A stretch of DNA of 39,869 bases from an uncultured Bacteroidales bacterium (GTDB taxonomy: Bacteria > Bacteroidota > Bacteroidia > Bacteroidales > UBA932), in assembly GCA_944325965.1 (NCBI GenBank), contig CALVCB010000015.1, forward strand, positions 1 through 39,869, in the 5' to 3' direction. The position numbers and the translations under genes are program-made. Position 1 is the stretch's first letter. Each line of letters starts with the position of its first letter. The notes beneath the pieces were generated by a model. It ran no database searches. It was not told where the DNA came from and saw only the letters and a list, made by a program, of their open reading frames with translations. This document shows positions 26,043 through 34,915 of this stretch, one piece after another.

Positions 26043-27329
26043 TTAATTGGTTTTTACAAGCCCTGTGAACGGCGCTACGTCATCTACCCTCTGTTGGGTG
26101 AACGAACTGCTGCTCGGGGTCTGTGACGAAAAGAGCGCAACCAGTATGGAATTTGCGGTAACACCGTTTACATCACTATTTCCTTCGGCAGTAAGTACCA
26201 GGTTGTCAGGATCCGTCCCGTTGTTGACAAGGTTGAACCCTACCGAGGTGCTCCATGTAAACGACCCTGTGCCGGCATCGAAATCCAGCCCCCAAGGACA
26301 AAGCCAAGCATAATTGCTGCCATATGGCCCGAGATACTGCGCCATGAGGGTCAGATAACCGGACGGGGTCCATGTCACTGTAGGAGAAAATCCGAAAAAT
26401 CCATTCATCGTGTAGGTGGAACCTTCCACGTCCGGCTCAAGGGTCACTTCCATCACTGCGCTTGTACCAGACATAAGGTTATATGTCCCGAGATAATCCT
26501 CATACGCCATATACATCGGATTCCGCACACCGACAAGCTCCACGGACGGATCCTCACGGGAAACGTACCGTTCTGTCTCCCCGTTCCATACGAAATCCTG
26601 CACCTCCACCCCTCCGGCATCTACCGGATCATAGAACGTGAGTCCGTCGACAGAATAGGAGAACGGGACATCCCGGACATCATAAGGATTCTCAGGATCC
26701 GGGGTATAATACAGACAGTTATATCCGTTAGGGTCGCACTCCATTTCTATGCCCTCACCGAGAGTATAGGACATGAAATACTGGTTTTTCATATCAAGCA
26801 CATTGCTGATCGCAGCCACCACGTCGGTGTTGTCATCCAGTGCCGTGAATACAATCCTGTTCCCGGTCTTTATGGCCCGGAAGACTATCCGGCTCTCGTC
26901 CCCGCTCTCAAAGGCGAACTCGAAGTCGCCGCCCAAGGCGTTGGTACCGTATATGTCCGGATCCGAGAGAGAATGGAAATAGCTGTTGTATGTATCGAAC
27001 GTGAGGGTAACGCTGGTGGATGTATTGATGGAATAGTGGCTCGTGGCCGTAACCGCAGGGTCCGCCGCCAGCTCGGAAGTCATCGTCACGTTGCCTTCAT
27101 CATCGAACCTGGCACTGAAAGAAAACCCGCCGTACTCACGCCCGGAAGAAGGGTAATACTGTATGAACCACCCGTTCTCCGAGGAAAGGAGAAGGTCAAG
27201 GCACTCCTGCTCCGCCTCATTGAGCCTCTGTGCGGCTGTCTGAGGAAAGACGTCCTCTATCTCGTTGGTACATGCACCAGCAAAAAGAGCAGCAACCGCA
27301 ACTGATAATATAAAATATGATCTTTTCAT
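26043..27329 (-). CDS. DUF4302-family lipoprotein
   Basis: This 428-residue lipoprotein (MKRSYFILSV...FAGAC, Cys20) matches the DUF4302 family of Bacteroidota. The N-terminal part shows the family hallmarks AAQRLNEAEQECLDLLLSSENGWFIQYYP and YGGFSFSARFDDEGNVT. The C-terminal 150 residues start YEDYLGTYNLMSG and form a beta-rich domain. Function is unknown, but the family regularly sits beside SusC/SusD and the zinc metallohydrolase. I start at the ATG at 27329 (MKR), 2 nt after the upstream stop; the ATG at 27335 would give a 4-nt overlap and is an alternative. Confidence 0.85.
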   Translation of the reverse strand: MKRSYFILSVAVAALFAGACTNEIEDVFPQTAAQRLNEAEQECLDLLLSSENGWFIQYYPSSGREYGGFSFSARFDDEGNVTMTSELAADPAVTATSHYSINTSTSVTLTFDTYNSYFHSLSDPDIYGTNALGGDFEFAFESGDESRIVFRAIKTGNRIVFTALDDNTDVVAAISNVLDMKNQYFMSYTLGEGIEMECDPNGYNCLYYTPDPENPYDVRDVPFSYSVDGLTFYDPVDAGGVEVQDFVWNGETERYVSREDPSVELVGVRNPMYMAYEDYLGTYNLMSGTSAVMEVTLEPDVEGSTYTMNGFFGFSPTVTWTPSGYLTLMAQYLGPYGSNYAWLCPWGLDFDAGTGSFTWSTSVGFNLVNNGTDPDNLVLTAEGNSDVNGVTANSILVALFSSQTPSSSSFTQQRVDDVAPFTGLVKTN

Positions 27330-27331
27330 AG

Positions 27332-28267
27332 TCATTCCTCCGTACTGAAATCCGACCAATTGATGCTTTCCACCTCACTGTACCTCCTTGCGAGGACGGA
27401 ACGGAGCTCCTCGATGTCGATGTTCCAGGAGTCCTGCATATAGTTACGTACTATGTTGAGCTTTCTCTCGATAATTTCGGTCCCCTCATCGCCGGCGATG
27501 GCAAGACGGGCATTCCAGTCCTCATCGGAAGAAGTGATATACCAGGAAAGTACCTCTACGAAATCCTCTCCGGGCTGGCTGGAAGCATATGCGCTGATGA
27601 AACCGTCCCTGAGGGCCTCGTTATCCGTAATTGAATTCCACTGGGCGACATACTGGTCCTGGGAAATCAGGTTAAAGTCCGTAGGATAGGCCTTGTTCTG
27701 GTTCAGAATGTGGCCGAACTCATGATGGGCTGTATGCAGGAAATAATAGTTGATATCATCCATGCTGTTGACTGTCACGGTATAGTCATCCGTACCGTTT
27801 TCATAGTTGACTGTCACAAAGCCCTGTGTAATGAGCCAGTTGGCCACATAGAAAGTTATCTTCAGTCCGCCCTCGGCTGTACCGAGCTGGAGCGTTCCGT
27901 TCGAGTTCCATGCCCCGGAACCGATCACCGGCATCACCCTCGGGGAATTCTGCCTCATGAAATGGGCATCCGCCACTTCGGTGTAAGGGTCAAGCCACAG
28001 GAACTTCACCAGCTTTGCAAGTATCCTGGCGCAGGTCTCGTCAGCAGGAGCCAGGTCGTAGTCCATGTCGCTTTCGATATCCTCGTAACGGTATATGAAC
28101 CTTATGTTGTAAGGTGCCCTGTAGTTTTCCTCAAGCCATCTGTCAAACTCTGTCTCAGGATTGACAGAGTCCACTATGACACTTGTAGAGCTGAGTTCAT
28201 CCTTGCTGCAGGATACGGCCAGCAGGGCAACAGCCACTAAAAGCGAATATATAGGTATTCTTTTCAT
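27332..28267 (-). CDS. Substrate import-associated zinc metallohydrolase lipoprotein
   Basis: This 311-residue lipoprotein (MKRIPIYSLL...AVSC, Cys20) carries H182-E183-F-G-H186, a zinc-peptidase HExxH motif. A downstream E238 (EDFVEVLSWYI) is a candidate third ligand. The layout matches the TIGR04549-type family (putative zinc-binding metallopeptidase, PF15890-like), which is encoded next to SusC/SusD pairs. The N-terminal part (FDRWLEENYRAPYNIRFIYRYEDIE) and the family-typical HTAHHEFGHILNQNK stretch support this. Activity has not been shown for most members, so a peptide- or ester-cleaving role on the substrate is inferred. It is the third gene of the operon, 27 nt after the SusD gene. Confidence 0.9.
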   Translation of the reverse strand: MKRIPIYSLLVAVALLAVSCSKDELSSTSVIVDSVNPETEFDRWLEENYRAPYNIRFIYRYEDIESDMDYDLAPADETCARILAKLVKFLWLDPYTEVADAHFMRQNSPRVMPVIGSGAWNSNGTLQLGTAEGGLKITFYVANWLITQGFVTVNYENGTDDYTVTVNSMDDINYYFLHTAHHEFGHILNQNKAYPTDFNLISQDQYVAQWNSITDNEALRDGFISAYASSQPGEDFVEVLSWYITSSDEDWNARLAIAGDEGTEIIERKLNIVRNYMQDSWNIDIEELRSVLARRYSEVESINWSDFSTEE

Positions 28268-28294
28268 ATCGCATTGTCTTTTAACTCATTATCA

Positions 28295-29800
28295 TTAACG
28301 GGGATTATCCTCGATCCCGGCTGATACCACAGAATTTGGAAGCTGGATGGCCAGACGCATGTCATAAGGCTCGATATTTATCGGGGCTTCGCCGTCGAGG
28401 TCATGGGAATATGCCACTCCATAGCGTTTCAGGTCCTGTGTACGGGTACCCTCATGCACGGCCATGATACGGCGGGCGTGCAGGCATGCGCGGACGAGGT
28501 TCAGCTCCGTATTCCCAAGAGTCAGTCCACGTGGAGCAAGCGTAAGGCTGTTATAGGCATCGTCAGCGTAGAAAGAAGTTATCTGCTCCAGCGTTGCTGT
28601 CGTAGAGAACCCGAGGCTGTGATAGAAGTAGTTCAAGTCCCGGACGGCTTCTTCATAGTTGCCGGCAAGGGCGTTGGCCTCGGCCCTGTCGATCATGGTC
28701 TTCTCGGCGGAGAAGACTACAAACACATTGTACGGCTGGCCTATACCGGCCACAATATCGCTGTATACAAAATACTCAGTGAACTTAGGGGAGAAATAAG
28801 ACCTGCTGTAGGAATAGAAAGTCATGTTCCCGTAGGTTGTGCTGGAAGCGGAGCCCCAAGGGGTATTGCCGAAAATATAGTTCCTGATTTGCTGCTGGGT
28901 GATGATATACCTGCCGTAGCGGTAACGTCCGAACAGTGAGTTCGACGTCTGGAGCATGAAGTTGGCCGCCTCCTCAGTAGAGACGAACGCGTTGGCATAC
29001 TCGTCAACCGTGGTGCCGGAAAACAGAGTCCAGTCCCGGAACAGGCCCGAAGGGTCTTCCCCAATAGCGTCCGTGGCATACTGCACCGCCTTGCCATAGT
29101 CACCGTAGTACAGGTAGAACTGTGCCGCAAAAGCGGCTGCAGCTGAAGAATTGAAATGATACTTCACCTGCGAGTAGCTCGTATCGTCGATCAGAGGGTA
29201 GCCCTCCTCAATGTCAGCCGCGATATGGCTGTACACATCGGCTACCGTACCTCTGGTATAGTCAACAAAGACCGTCGTCTCAGGCTCCAAGACATACGGG
29301 ATGCCGAGATCAGTCTGCCCGGATACTGTATTGTATGCCTGGCAGAACACATTGGCAAGAATGAAATGTCCGTATGCCCTGCACAGGAGCGCCTCGCCTT
29401 TCTGGGGGTCAAGATTCGCACCTCCTCCCAGTTCCTCAATCGCGGCAAGGGCATGGTTTGCGGAAGCGATTGCCGAGTACGCCCTGTTCCATATCTCCGC
29501 AGGGGAGTCGAAACTCTCGCCTGTAACGTAATTGAACCTGTAAGCCTGGTCGAAGATGGTCTGGTAGACATCAATACCGCTCCCGTAGTCAACCACATTG
29601 TCCGACATCAGTTCCTGAATAGTCACAGGCAGGAGTGTAGTGTATGCAGACACGAGGATCTGGGAAATCTTGTCCGGAGTGTCGAGCTCCGTACGGCTGT
29701 CCGGCATCTCGTCCAGAAACTTGTTGCATGAGATGGCCGCCTGGGCCAGTGCGACCAGCATGGCTGCCTTATATGCTATGGTATATATCCTTCTTTTCAT
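28295..29800 (-). CDS. SusD/RagB-family outer-membrane lipoprotein
   Basis: This is a surface substrate-binding lipoprotein (501 residues) that forms the lid of a SusC-type transporter. The signal peptide is MKRRIYTIAYK...AAISC with Cys25. The opening FLDEMPDSRTELDTPDKI, then the TPR-like helices (EGEALLCRAYGHFILANVFC-type region, here LCRAYGHFILANVF) and the C-terminal (ARRIMAVHEGTRTQDLKRYG) are classic SusD features. It follows the SusC gene by 12 nt. The ligand cannot be read from the sequence. Confidence 0.95.
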   Translation of the reverse strand: MKRRIYTIAYKAAMLVALAQAAISCNKFLDEMPDSRTELDTPDKISQILVSAYTTLLPVTIQELMSDNVVDYGSGIDVYQTIFDQAYRFNYVTGESFDSPAEIWNRAYSAIASANHALAAIEELGGGANLDPQKGEALLCRAYGHFILANVFCQAYNTVSGQTDLGIPYVLEPETTVFVDYTRGTVADVYSHIAADIEEGYPLIDDTSYSQVKYHFNSSAAAAFAAQFYLYYGDYGKAVQYATDAIGEDPSGLFRDWTLFSGTTVDEYANAFVSTEEAANFMLQTSNSLFGRYRYGRYIITQQQIRNYIFGNTPWGSASSTTYGNMTFYSYSRSYFSPKFTEYFVYSDIVAGIGQPYNVFVVFSAEKTMIDRAEANALAGNYEEAVRDLNYFYHSLGFSTTATLEQITSFYADDAYNSLTLAPRGLTLGNTELNLVRACLHARRIMAVHEGTRTQDLKRYGVAYSHDLDGEAPINIEPYDMRLAIQLPNSVVSAGIEDNPR

Positions 29801-29812
29801 ATCAATTCTGGT

Positions 29813-32800
29813 TTAGAATCCGAATTTTAAGGTAAAGGTGAACTGGCGTGCAAGCGGGGATGACACACCTCCTGAGAAGTAGTATTCAGGATCCTGGCCG
29901 CCCAGGGCCTTGTCCGAATAGATGAGGAACGGGTTGGTCACCTGGAGCTTCAGCGAAAGGTTGTCGAATTTGGCCTTGCTTATCAGCTTCTTAGGGAAAG
30001 AGTAGGTGAGGGATATTTCCTTCATTCGGATGAAGTCGCCCTTGGCCACCCTTGCGCTCGAATAGTTGTAGGCGTTGTAGCCTGTACGCAGCCCGGTAGA
30101 ACCGTAGGTCTGTACCTGACGCCTGCTCGCTATGACCGGCACATTGGTAGTGTTCTCGTCTCCGGAAACCACCCACCGGTTCTTGAACTCGCCGGACATT
30201 GCATAGAAGTCGGAGTACTCGGACTTGAATATCTGGTTGAGCCTTATCACGTTGCCAAAGCCGTAGGTCATGAAGACGTTCAGCCTCAGGTTCTTCCATG
30301 TGAAGGTATTTCCGAAGCCACCGGTATATATAGGGTCGATCGGACCTTCATACTTCAGGGTCTTCAGTATCTCCTCGTCCGTGGCCTGGAAGTCCAGCGA
30401 ACTGTAGTTGTCTTTAGTATAGGTCGTGCCTCCTATCTCGAAGACAGGGAACCCCTCGGAGTCCAGCCCCTTGAACGGGATGGAGAAGAGGGAGTAAGGT
30501 GCATAACCCTCAAGGTTGTAACCGGTTCCGGACACGAGGGACATAATGTTGGCGTCGGTCTGGAGGTTGGTGATGGTCTGCTCGCTCCACGAGAACGTGA
30601 AGTCGGTGGTCCAGCGGAAGTTCCTGGCCTCTATATTCTTGGTGGAGAGGGTGAATTCCACTCCGTTGGACTTCATGTCGGCGACGTTGGCATACTTCCA
30701 TATCTCCCCGCCTGCACCTGCGGTGTTGGTCCGTCCGAGAAGGTCGAAGTTGTTCCTCCAGTAGGCGTCGAATTCGAGGTTTATGCGGTTCCCGATGAAA
30801 CCTGCCGACATGCCCACATTGAGTTCATGCTTCTTCTCGTATGTAAGGCCGCTGTTCCCGAGCATATTGATCTGGAGACCTGTCTCGTTGCTGCCTGCGG
30901 ATGGGCGTCCGGTGGTGTTGTAGCTGGCAATGATGGCCGTCGCATTGGAGATCCAGTCAGGACCAGCATCAGCTGTCAGCGAGTAGGACCCCCTGACAGT
31001 GAAATGTGACAGGGCGTCGGAGTTCATGTTCTTGAACCATTCCTCCTCGTGCATGTTCCATGCAAGGCCGACATTCCATGTAGGAAGCCAGCGGGCCGAA
31101 CGGGAGCGCCCCAGACGGTTGGTACCCTCATAGCGGAATGTACCGTTCAGGGAGTAGCGTCCTTTGTAGGAGTAGCTGGCCATAGCGAAGAATGCGGCCG
31201 TCTTGCGGACCGTGTTTTCGAGTGTGAAATAGTCCTCACCCTGTTCCGAAGCCCTCTTGAATGCCAGATAGTTGAAAAATGCCTGCTCTCCCTGGTCATA
31301 CTGCATACCCCAGCCGCGGAACCAGTCGTTGGACCTGCGTACCTGGGTCACCTCCATACCTCCATAAAGATTTACAAGGTGCGTCTTGTTAAACTCATGG
31401 TTCCAGGTCAGAGTGTTACGTATAGTATAGCTCGGGGAACGGTACTCCCTCTTCTCGAAGATACCTCCGTCAGGAAGGATGGTCACCGGCAGCTGGTTGA
31501 GCTGGTCCGGATCGTCGTACAGGAACGGATTGTTCTGCTGGATGACAGCGTCAGACATCTCCCTGTAGGCCCTGGCCTGGTTGGACTGGTCCTTGATATG
31601 GTGCTGCATCGATGTCTGGTTGTACCGGAAGGAAGCCAAAGAGTTGAAATCAAGCCCTGGGACGATGGTCCATTTCAGTTCCCCCTGGAAGCGGAGGTCA
31701 GTGGCGTTGATATCCATGTAATTGTTTTCCAGTTCCTCGAAAATATTGAACGAAGTATAGTTGCGCACATAGTACTCATCCGGGTCCATTGCCCTGGAAG
31801 TGTTCATCGCAAAACTGAAAGGGTTGATGTCGAAGTCCCTGTTCACCTCCCCGAACACGGCATCCACGTCCTGGCTCAGGGTTCCCGGGGCCTCCTGGCG
31901 GCGGTAGCTTCCGTTGGCAAGGAGAGTGAAACTGAGGTTGTCCAGTATCCGGAACGTAGTGTTGGCGTTGAAGGTATAGCGCTCTACCTTGCTCCTTTCG
32001 TACCAGCCCGGGTCGTTCATCACGCTCATGGAAATATATGAGGAAGCCTTCTCGTTCCCGAGGGATACGCTCACGGAGTGGTTCATCATTACAGAATTCT
32101 TGAACAGGAGGTCGAACCAGTCCGTGTTACGGTACTCGGCCTGGCGGAGATAGCTGTTCATGGCTTCTTCAGTATAAGGCAGCCCGAACTGGCCTGTGGT
32201 CTCGTTATAGGTGTTGATCAGCTCGTACATCTTTCCGTAGACACCGTACTCGCTGGAGCGGAGCGTCTCTGCAAGCCCCAGGAAGCCCTTGTCGGCAAGC
32301 TCTGCCGTCACACTCATCTGGTCCTGGGAATTCATGACATTGTAATCGCGGTAGGACGGCTTAAGGCGCATGGTGAACTCTCCCGTGTAATTGATGCGGG
32401 CAGTTCCGGGACGTCCTTTCTTGGTGGTGATGACAATCACCCCGGCCATGGCCTTGGCCCCGTATATGGATGTTGCGGAGCCGTCCTTCAGGATGTTGAT
32501 GCTCTCGATGTCATCGGAGTTGAGGCCCGCAATCGCAGAACTGACCATAGTGACGGCATCTCCGGATGTGAGCTCGTCCGTATTGACTTCCGTGACATCC
32601 TCTATGATGACCCCGTCCACTACCCACAGAGGCTTGGAGTTGCCGAGGATGGATGTGGCACCGCGGACCCTGATCTTCGGGGCAGTACCGAAAGTGGAAG
32701 AAACATTCTGGACAGAGACTCCGGCTGCACGCCCTTCCAGCGAGCGGCTGACATCAGCTACTCCGCTGAGCATCATGTCGTCAGCCATCAGCTTGTCGGA

Positions 32801-33163
32801 TGCACCTGTAAAGAGCCTCCTGTCGACATTTGTCATACCGGTCGAGACAGTAGCAGCCTCAAGTGCCTCAGAATCAGGCTCCAGCATAACATTCACGGTA
32901 GCTGAAACCGGGACGGTCTGCGTCTTATAGCCTAGATATGAAATCTGTAGGTTGCCCCCCCCTGGGGCGGTCATGGAAAATCTGCCTTCAACATCAGTGA
33001 CAACACCGACATTGTCAGCCCCAACAAGCACAACGGCAGCCCCTATTGCAGGGTCTCCGTTCTCGTCTACGATACGTCCGCGTACGTTGATGTCCTGCCC
33101 CTGGGCGAACATGCATACGGACGAAAATACGCAGAAAACCGTTAAAAAGAGCTTTTTAACCAT
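29813..33163 (-). CDS. SusC/RagA-family TonB-dependent outer-membrane transporter
   Basis: This is the transporter of the uptake system, 1116 residues. A Sec signal peptide (MVKKLFLTVFCVFSSVCMFAQ) is followed by a CarboxypepD_reg-like domain (DINVRGRIVDENGDPAIGA, ISYLGYKTQTV). The TonB-dependent plug (KIRVRGATSILGNSKPLWVVDG, IESINILKDGSATSIYGAKAMAGVIVITTKK) comes next. A 22-strand type barrel ends LARQFTFTLKFGF with terminal Phe. No N-terminal signalling (STN) domain is visible, so anti-sigma-type regulation through this protein is unlikely. It is the first gene of a six-gene operon. The lack of any carbohydrate-active enzyme suggests the cargo is not a typical polysaccharide. Confidence 0.95.
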   Translation of the reverse strand: MVKKLFLTVFCVFSSVCMFAQGQDINVRGRIVDENGDPAIGAAVVLVGADNVGVVTDVEGRFSMTAPGGGNLQISYLGYKTQTVPVSATVNVMLEPDSEALEAATVSTGMTNVDRRLFTGASDKLMADDMMLSGVADVSRSLEGRAAGVSVQNVSSTFGTAPKIRVRGATSILGNSKPLWVVDGVIIEDVTEVNTDELTSGDAVTMVSSAIAGLNSDDIESINILKDGSATSIYGAKAMAGVIVITTKKGRPGTARINYTGEFTMRLKPSYRDYNVMNSQDQMSVTAELADKGFLGLAETLRSSEYGVYGKMYELINTYNETTGQFGLPYTEEAMNSYLRQAEYRNTDWFDLLFKNSVMMNHSVSVSLGNEKASSYISMSVMNDPGWYERSKVERYTFNANTTFRILDNLSFTLLANGSYRRQEAPGTLSQDVDAVFGEVNRDFDINPFSFAMNTSRAMDPDEYYVRNYTSFNIFEELENNYMDINATDLRFQGELKWTIVPGLDFNSLASFRYNQTSMQHHIKDQSNQARAYREMSDAVIQQNNPFLYDDPDQLNQLPVTILPDGGIFEKREYRSPSYTIRNTLTWNHEFNKTHLVNLYGGMEVTQVRRSNDWFRGWGMQYDQGEQAFFNYLAFKRASEQGEDYFTLENTVRKTAAFFAMASYSYKGRYSLNGTFRYEGTNRLGRSRSARWLPTWNVGLAWNMHEEEWFKNMNSDALSHFTVRGSYSLTADAGPDWISNATAIIASYNTTGRPSAGSNETGLQINMLGNSGLTYEKKHELNVGMSAGFIGNRINLEFDAYWRNNFDLLGRTNTAGAGGEIWKYANVADMKSNGVEFTLSTKNIEARNFRWTTDFTFSWSEQTITNLQTDANIMSLVSGTGYNLEGYAPYSLFSIPFKGLDSEGFPVFEIGGTTYTKDNYSSLDFQATDEEILKTLKYEGPIDPIYTGGFGNTFTWKNLRLNVFMTYGFGNVIRLNQIFKSEYSDFYAMSGEFKNRWVVSGDENTTNVPVIASRRQVQTYGSTGLRTGYNAYNYSSARVAKGDFIRMKEISLTYSFPKKLISKAKFDNLSLKLQVTNPFLIYSDKALGGQDPEYYFSGGVSSPLARQFTFTLKFGF

Positions 33164-33640
33164 AGGCGTTAATTGTTGTTAAAATATATATAATTGAAAA
33201 TCAGGCTAGTAATATCCTTTTTTTAGAAAAGGATACTTCAGAAAATAATACAGATATGACAACGGTATTTCTGTCTGTAATATTTTAGGGTTACGCTATA
33301 CATGAACAGGTCAATATAATAGGGTAAAGGCTACAATTATAAATATGTCTTATATGTTGATTTTCAATACATCCGGCAAAAAATGCCAGAAAGGGTTGAA
33401 TGTCAGCCAAACTGTCAGGAGCTCTGCCCCACACGAGTATATTTAAACAACTTGTGTAAAGTTATAAAAGAGAATTTTTAAATACAAACGTCCCTGAACC
33501 TTTATATTCTAATGACTTTGCACTCACTTTTATAAAGACGGTCCTGTTTTAGGAAAAATTTTCGGCCGGATTATTTCAGATTGTAACCACAGAAAGCCGA
33601 AAAGCAAAAAACAATAATTTTCAAAAAAATTCAAATATTT
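33164..33640. other. AT-rich upstream region of the SusCD operon
   Basis: About 480 nt with no gene and markedly higher AT content than the flanks. No exact TAnnTTTG is visible on the minus strand; the best is TATAATTG (33334-33341), lacking a -33 at the usual spacing. Structures include a 9-bp inverted repeat near the start codon, a 6-nt direct repeat TGTCAG (33401-33406 and 33413-33418), and a small GGCA/TGCC hairpin (33375-33387). The promoter may be activator-dependent or may use an alternative sigma factor. Confidence 0.5.
33213..33235 (-). repeat. Inverted repeat in the putative susC leader
   Basis: TATCCTTTT (33213-33221) pairs perfectly with AAAAGGATA (33227-33235) across a 5-nt loop, ending about 50 nt before the SusC ATG. 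It could be an mRNA hairpin controlling translation, or an operator. Confidence 0.55.
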
Positions 33641-33643
33641 TAA

Positions 33644-33681
33644 GGCCCCGCCCGACATGCCCTTCCGGATGCGGGCGGGCC
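33644..33681 (-). terminator. Terminator of ftsY
   Basis: CCCGCCCG (33647-33654) pairs with CGGGCGGG (33672-33679), extended by GG/CC outside a bulged C. On the minus strand the T-rich TTAAAATATTTGAATTTTTTT region follows. It lies 39 nt after the ftsY stop. Confidence 0.85.
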
Positions 33682-33719
33682 AAAAGTCACTATCGCTAAT
33701 CGAGAGGAGGAACGGCATG

Positions 33720-34652
33720 TCAGCGCAGGTCCTCTACGGAGAACAACGAATCCACGAACTCCTTCTTGTCAAACACTTTAAGGTCATCCACCCCTTCACC
33801 TATGCCTATGAATTTCACAGGTACCTTGAACTGGTCGACAATCCCTATGACGACACCGCCCTTTGCTGTACCGTCAAGTTTGGTGACAGCCAATGCCGTG
33901 ATGTCGGTGGCACGTGAGAATTCTTTCGCCTGCTGGAAGGCATTCTGTCCTGTCGATGCATCCAGGACAAGGAGCACCTCATGAGGGGCGTCAGGGATGA
34001 CCTTGCGCATCACGTTGCGGATCTTGGTAAGCTCGTTCATCAGGTCGATCCTGTTGTGCAGGCGTCCTGCGGTATCTATCAGGACAGCATCCGCCCCCTT
34101 AGCCGCTGCTGATTTCACGGTATCGAAAGCCACCGAGGCCGGGTCGGCACCCATGTTCTGCTTCACGATGTCCGCACCGGACCTTTCCGCCCAGATGGTC
34201 AACTGGTCCACGGCCGCCGCCCGGAACGTATCTGCAGCCCCGAGTACCACTTTCTTGCCGCGTGACCTGAGCATGGACGCGATCTTCCCTATGGTAGTAG
34301 TCTTGCCCACACCGTTTACACCCACGACCATGATGACATACGGCTTCTTCGAAAAGTCGAAAGGCTCCGCTACGTCCGCACCGCCGTCAGGTATGTCAAG
34401 CAGCCTGCCAATCTCGTCCCGCAGCATCTCCGTAAGTTCGTCAAGCGACATGTATTTGTCGCTGCGGACCCTTTCCTCAAGATTGTCAATTATCTTCAGG
34501 GTGGTGTCAACGCCCATATCAGACGCCACTAAAGCCTCTTCTATGGCATCAAGAAGGTCATCGTCCACACGGGACTTGCCGGCCACAGCCCTGGAAAGCC
34601 TCTCGAAAAAGCTCCGCCGGGTCTTCTGTACACCTTTGTCGAATATTCCCAT
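33720..34652 (-). CDS. ftsY: Signal recognition particle receptor FtsY
   Basis: This SRP-receptor GTPase docks ribosome-nascent chain complexes at the inner membrane. At 310 residues it consists of the N and G domains with little of the acidic A domain, as is common in Bacteroidota. GTPase motifs are G1 GVNGVGKT (111-118), DTFRAAA (141-147), DTAGR (193-197) and TKLDG (257-261). The ATG at 34652 gives MGIFDKGVQKTRRSFFERLSR, a short amphipathic N-terminus. A well-formed promoter precedes it and a terminator follows. It is divergent from the sulfate operon. Confidence 0.97.
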   Translation of the reverse strand: MGIFDKGVQKTRRSFFERLSRAVAGKSRVDDDLLDAIEEALVASDMGVDTTLKIIDNLEERVRSDKYMSLDELTEMLRDEIGRLLDIPDGGADVAEPFDFSKKPYVIMVVGVNGVGKTTTIGKIASMLRSRGKKVVLGAADTFRAAAVDQLTIWAERSGADIVKQNMGADPASVAFDTVKSAAAKGADAVLIDTAGRLHNRIDLMNELTKIRNVMRKVIPDAPHEVLLVLDASTGQNAFQQAKEFSRATDITALAVTKLDGTAKGGVVIGIVDQFKVPVKFIGIGEGVDDLKVFDKKEFVDSLFSVEDLR

Positions 34653-34677
34653 ACTTTATTGCATATTATAAACTTGG

Positions 34678-34709
34678 CAAATATACGCAGAAGCCTGGTG
34701 CAATGCAAA
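34678..34709 (-). promoter_or_regulatory. Promoter of ftsY
   Basis: On the minus strand TTTG (34706-34709), a 20-nt spacer and TATATTTG (34678-34685) reproduce the Bacteroidota -33/-7 consensus exactly. The -7 box ends 25 nt before the ftsY ATG. This is the best promoter in the window. Confidence 0.85.
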
Positions 34710-34732
34710 CAGACTTGTATGATTTGCATTGC
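34700..34732. repeat. Inverted repeat between ftsY and the sulfate operon
   Basis: GCAATGCAAA (34700-34709) and its complement TTTGCATTGC (34723-34732) form a perfect 10-bp inverted repeat with a 13-nt spacer. The left arm contains the ftsY -33 box. The right arm contains a TTTG that could be the -33 box of the + strand operon. The spacing suits binding of a dimeric regulator. Confidence 0.6.
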
Positions 34733-34753
34733 CGAAGCGCCGCAGTATAAATG
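34723..34753 (+). promoter_or_regulatory. Possible promoter of the sulfate-activation operon
   Basis: TTTG (34723-34726), a 19-nt spacer and TATAAATG (34746-34753) resemble the -33/-7 pattern, but the -7 box differs from TAnnTTTG at two positions. It would give a leader of about 155 nt. No better match is visible in the 263-nt gap. Confidence 0.35.
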
Positions 34754-34899
34754 ACCGCCCCATATCCACCGCATGGGAAGGAAGTACCCGCCCATGAAGA
34801 ATTGACCACAAAATGCGAAATTTCGACAATAATTATTGAGATAAAATCACCATTATTGCACGCTTATTGTGAATTTAAAGGACTTTTGCTGTCAAGTTG

Positions 34900-34911
34900 A
34901 CATGTACATGT
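34900..34911. repeat. 12-bp perfect palindrome before the SLC13 gene
   Basis: ACATGTACATGT is fully self-complementary and ends 4 nt before the ATG at 34916. It could be an operator or affect translation start; chance is also possible at this length. A second palindrome, CGAAATTTCG, lies at 34816-34825. Confidence 0.4.
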
Positions 34912-34915
34912 TCTG

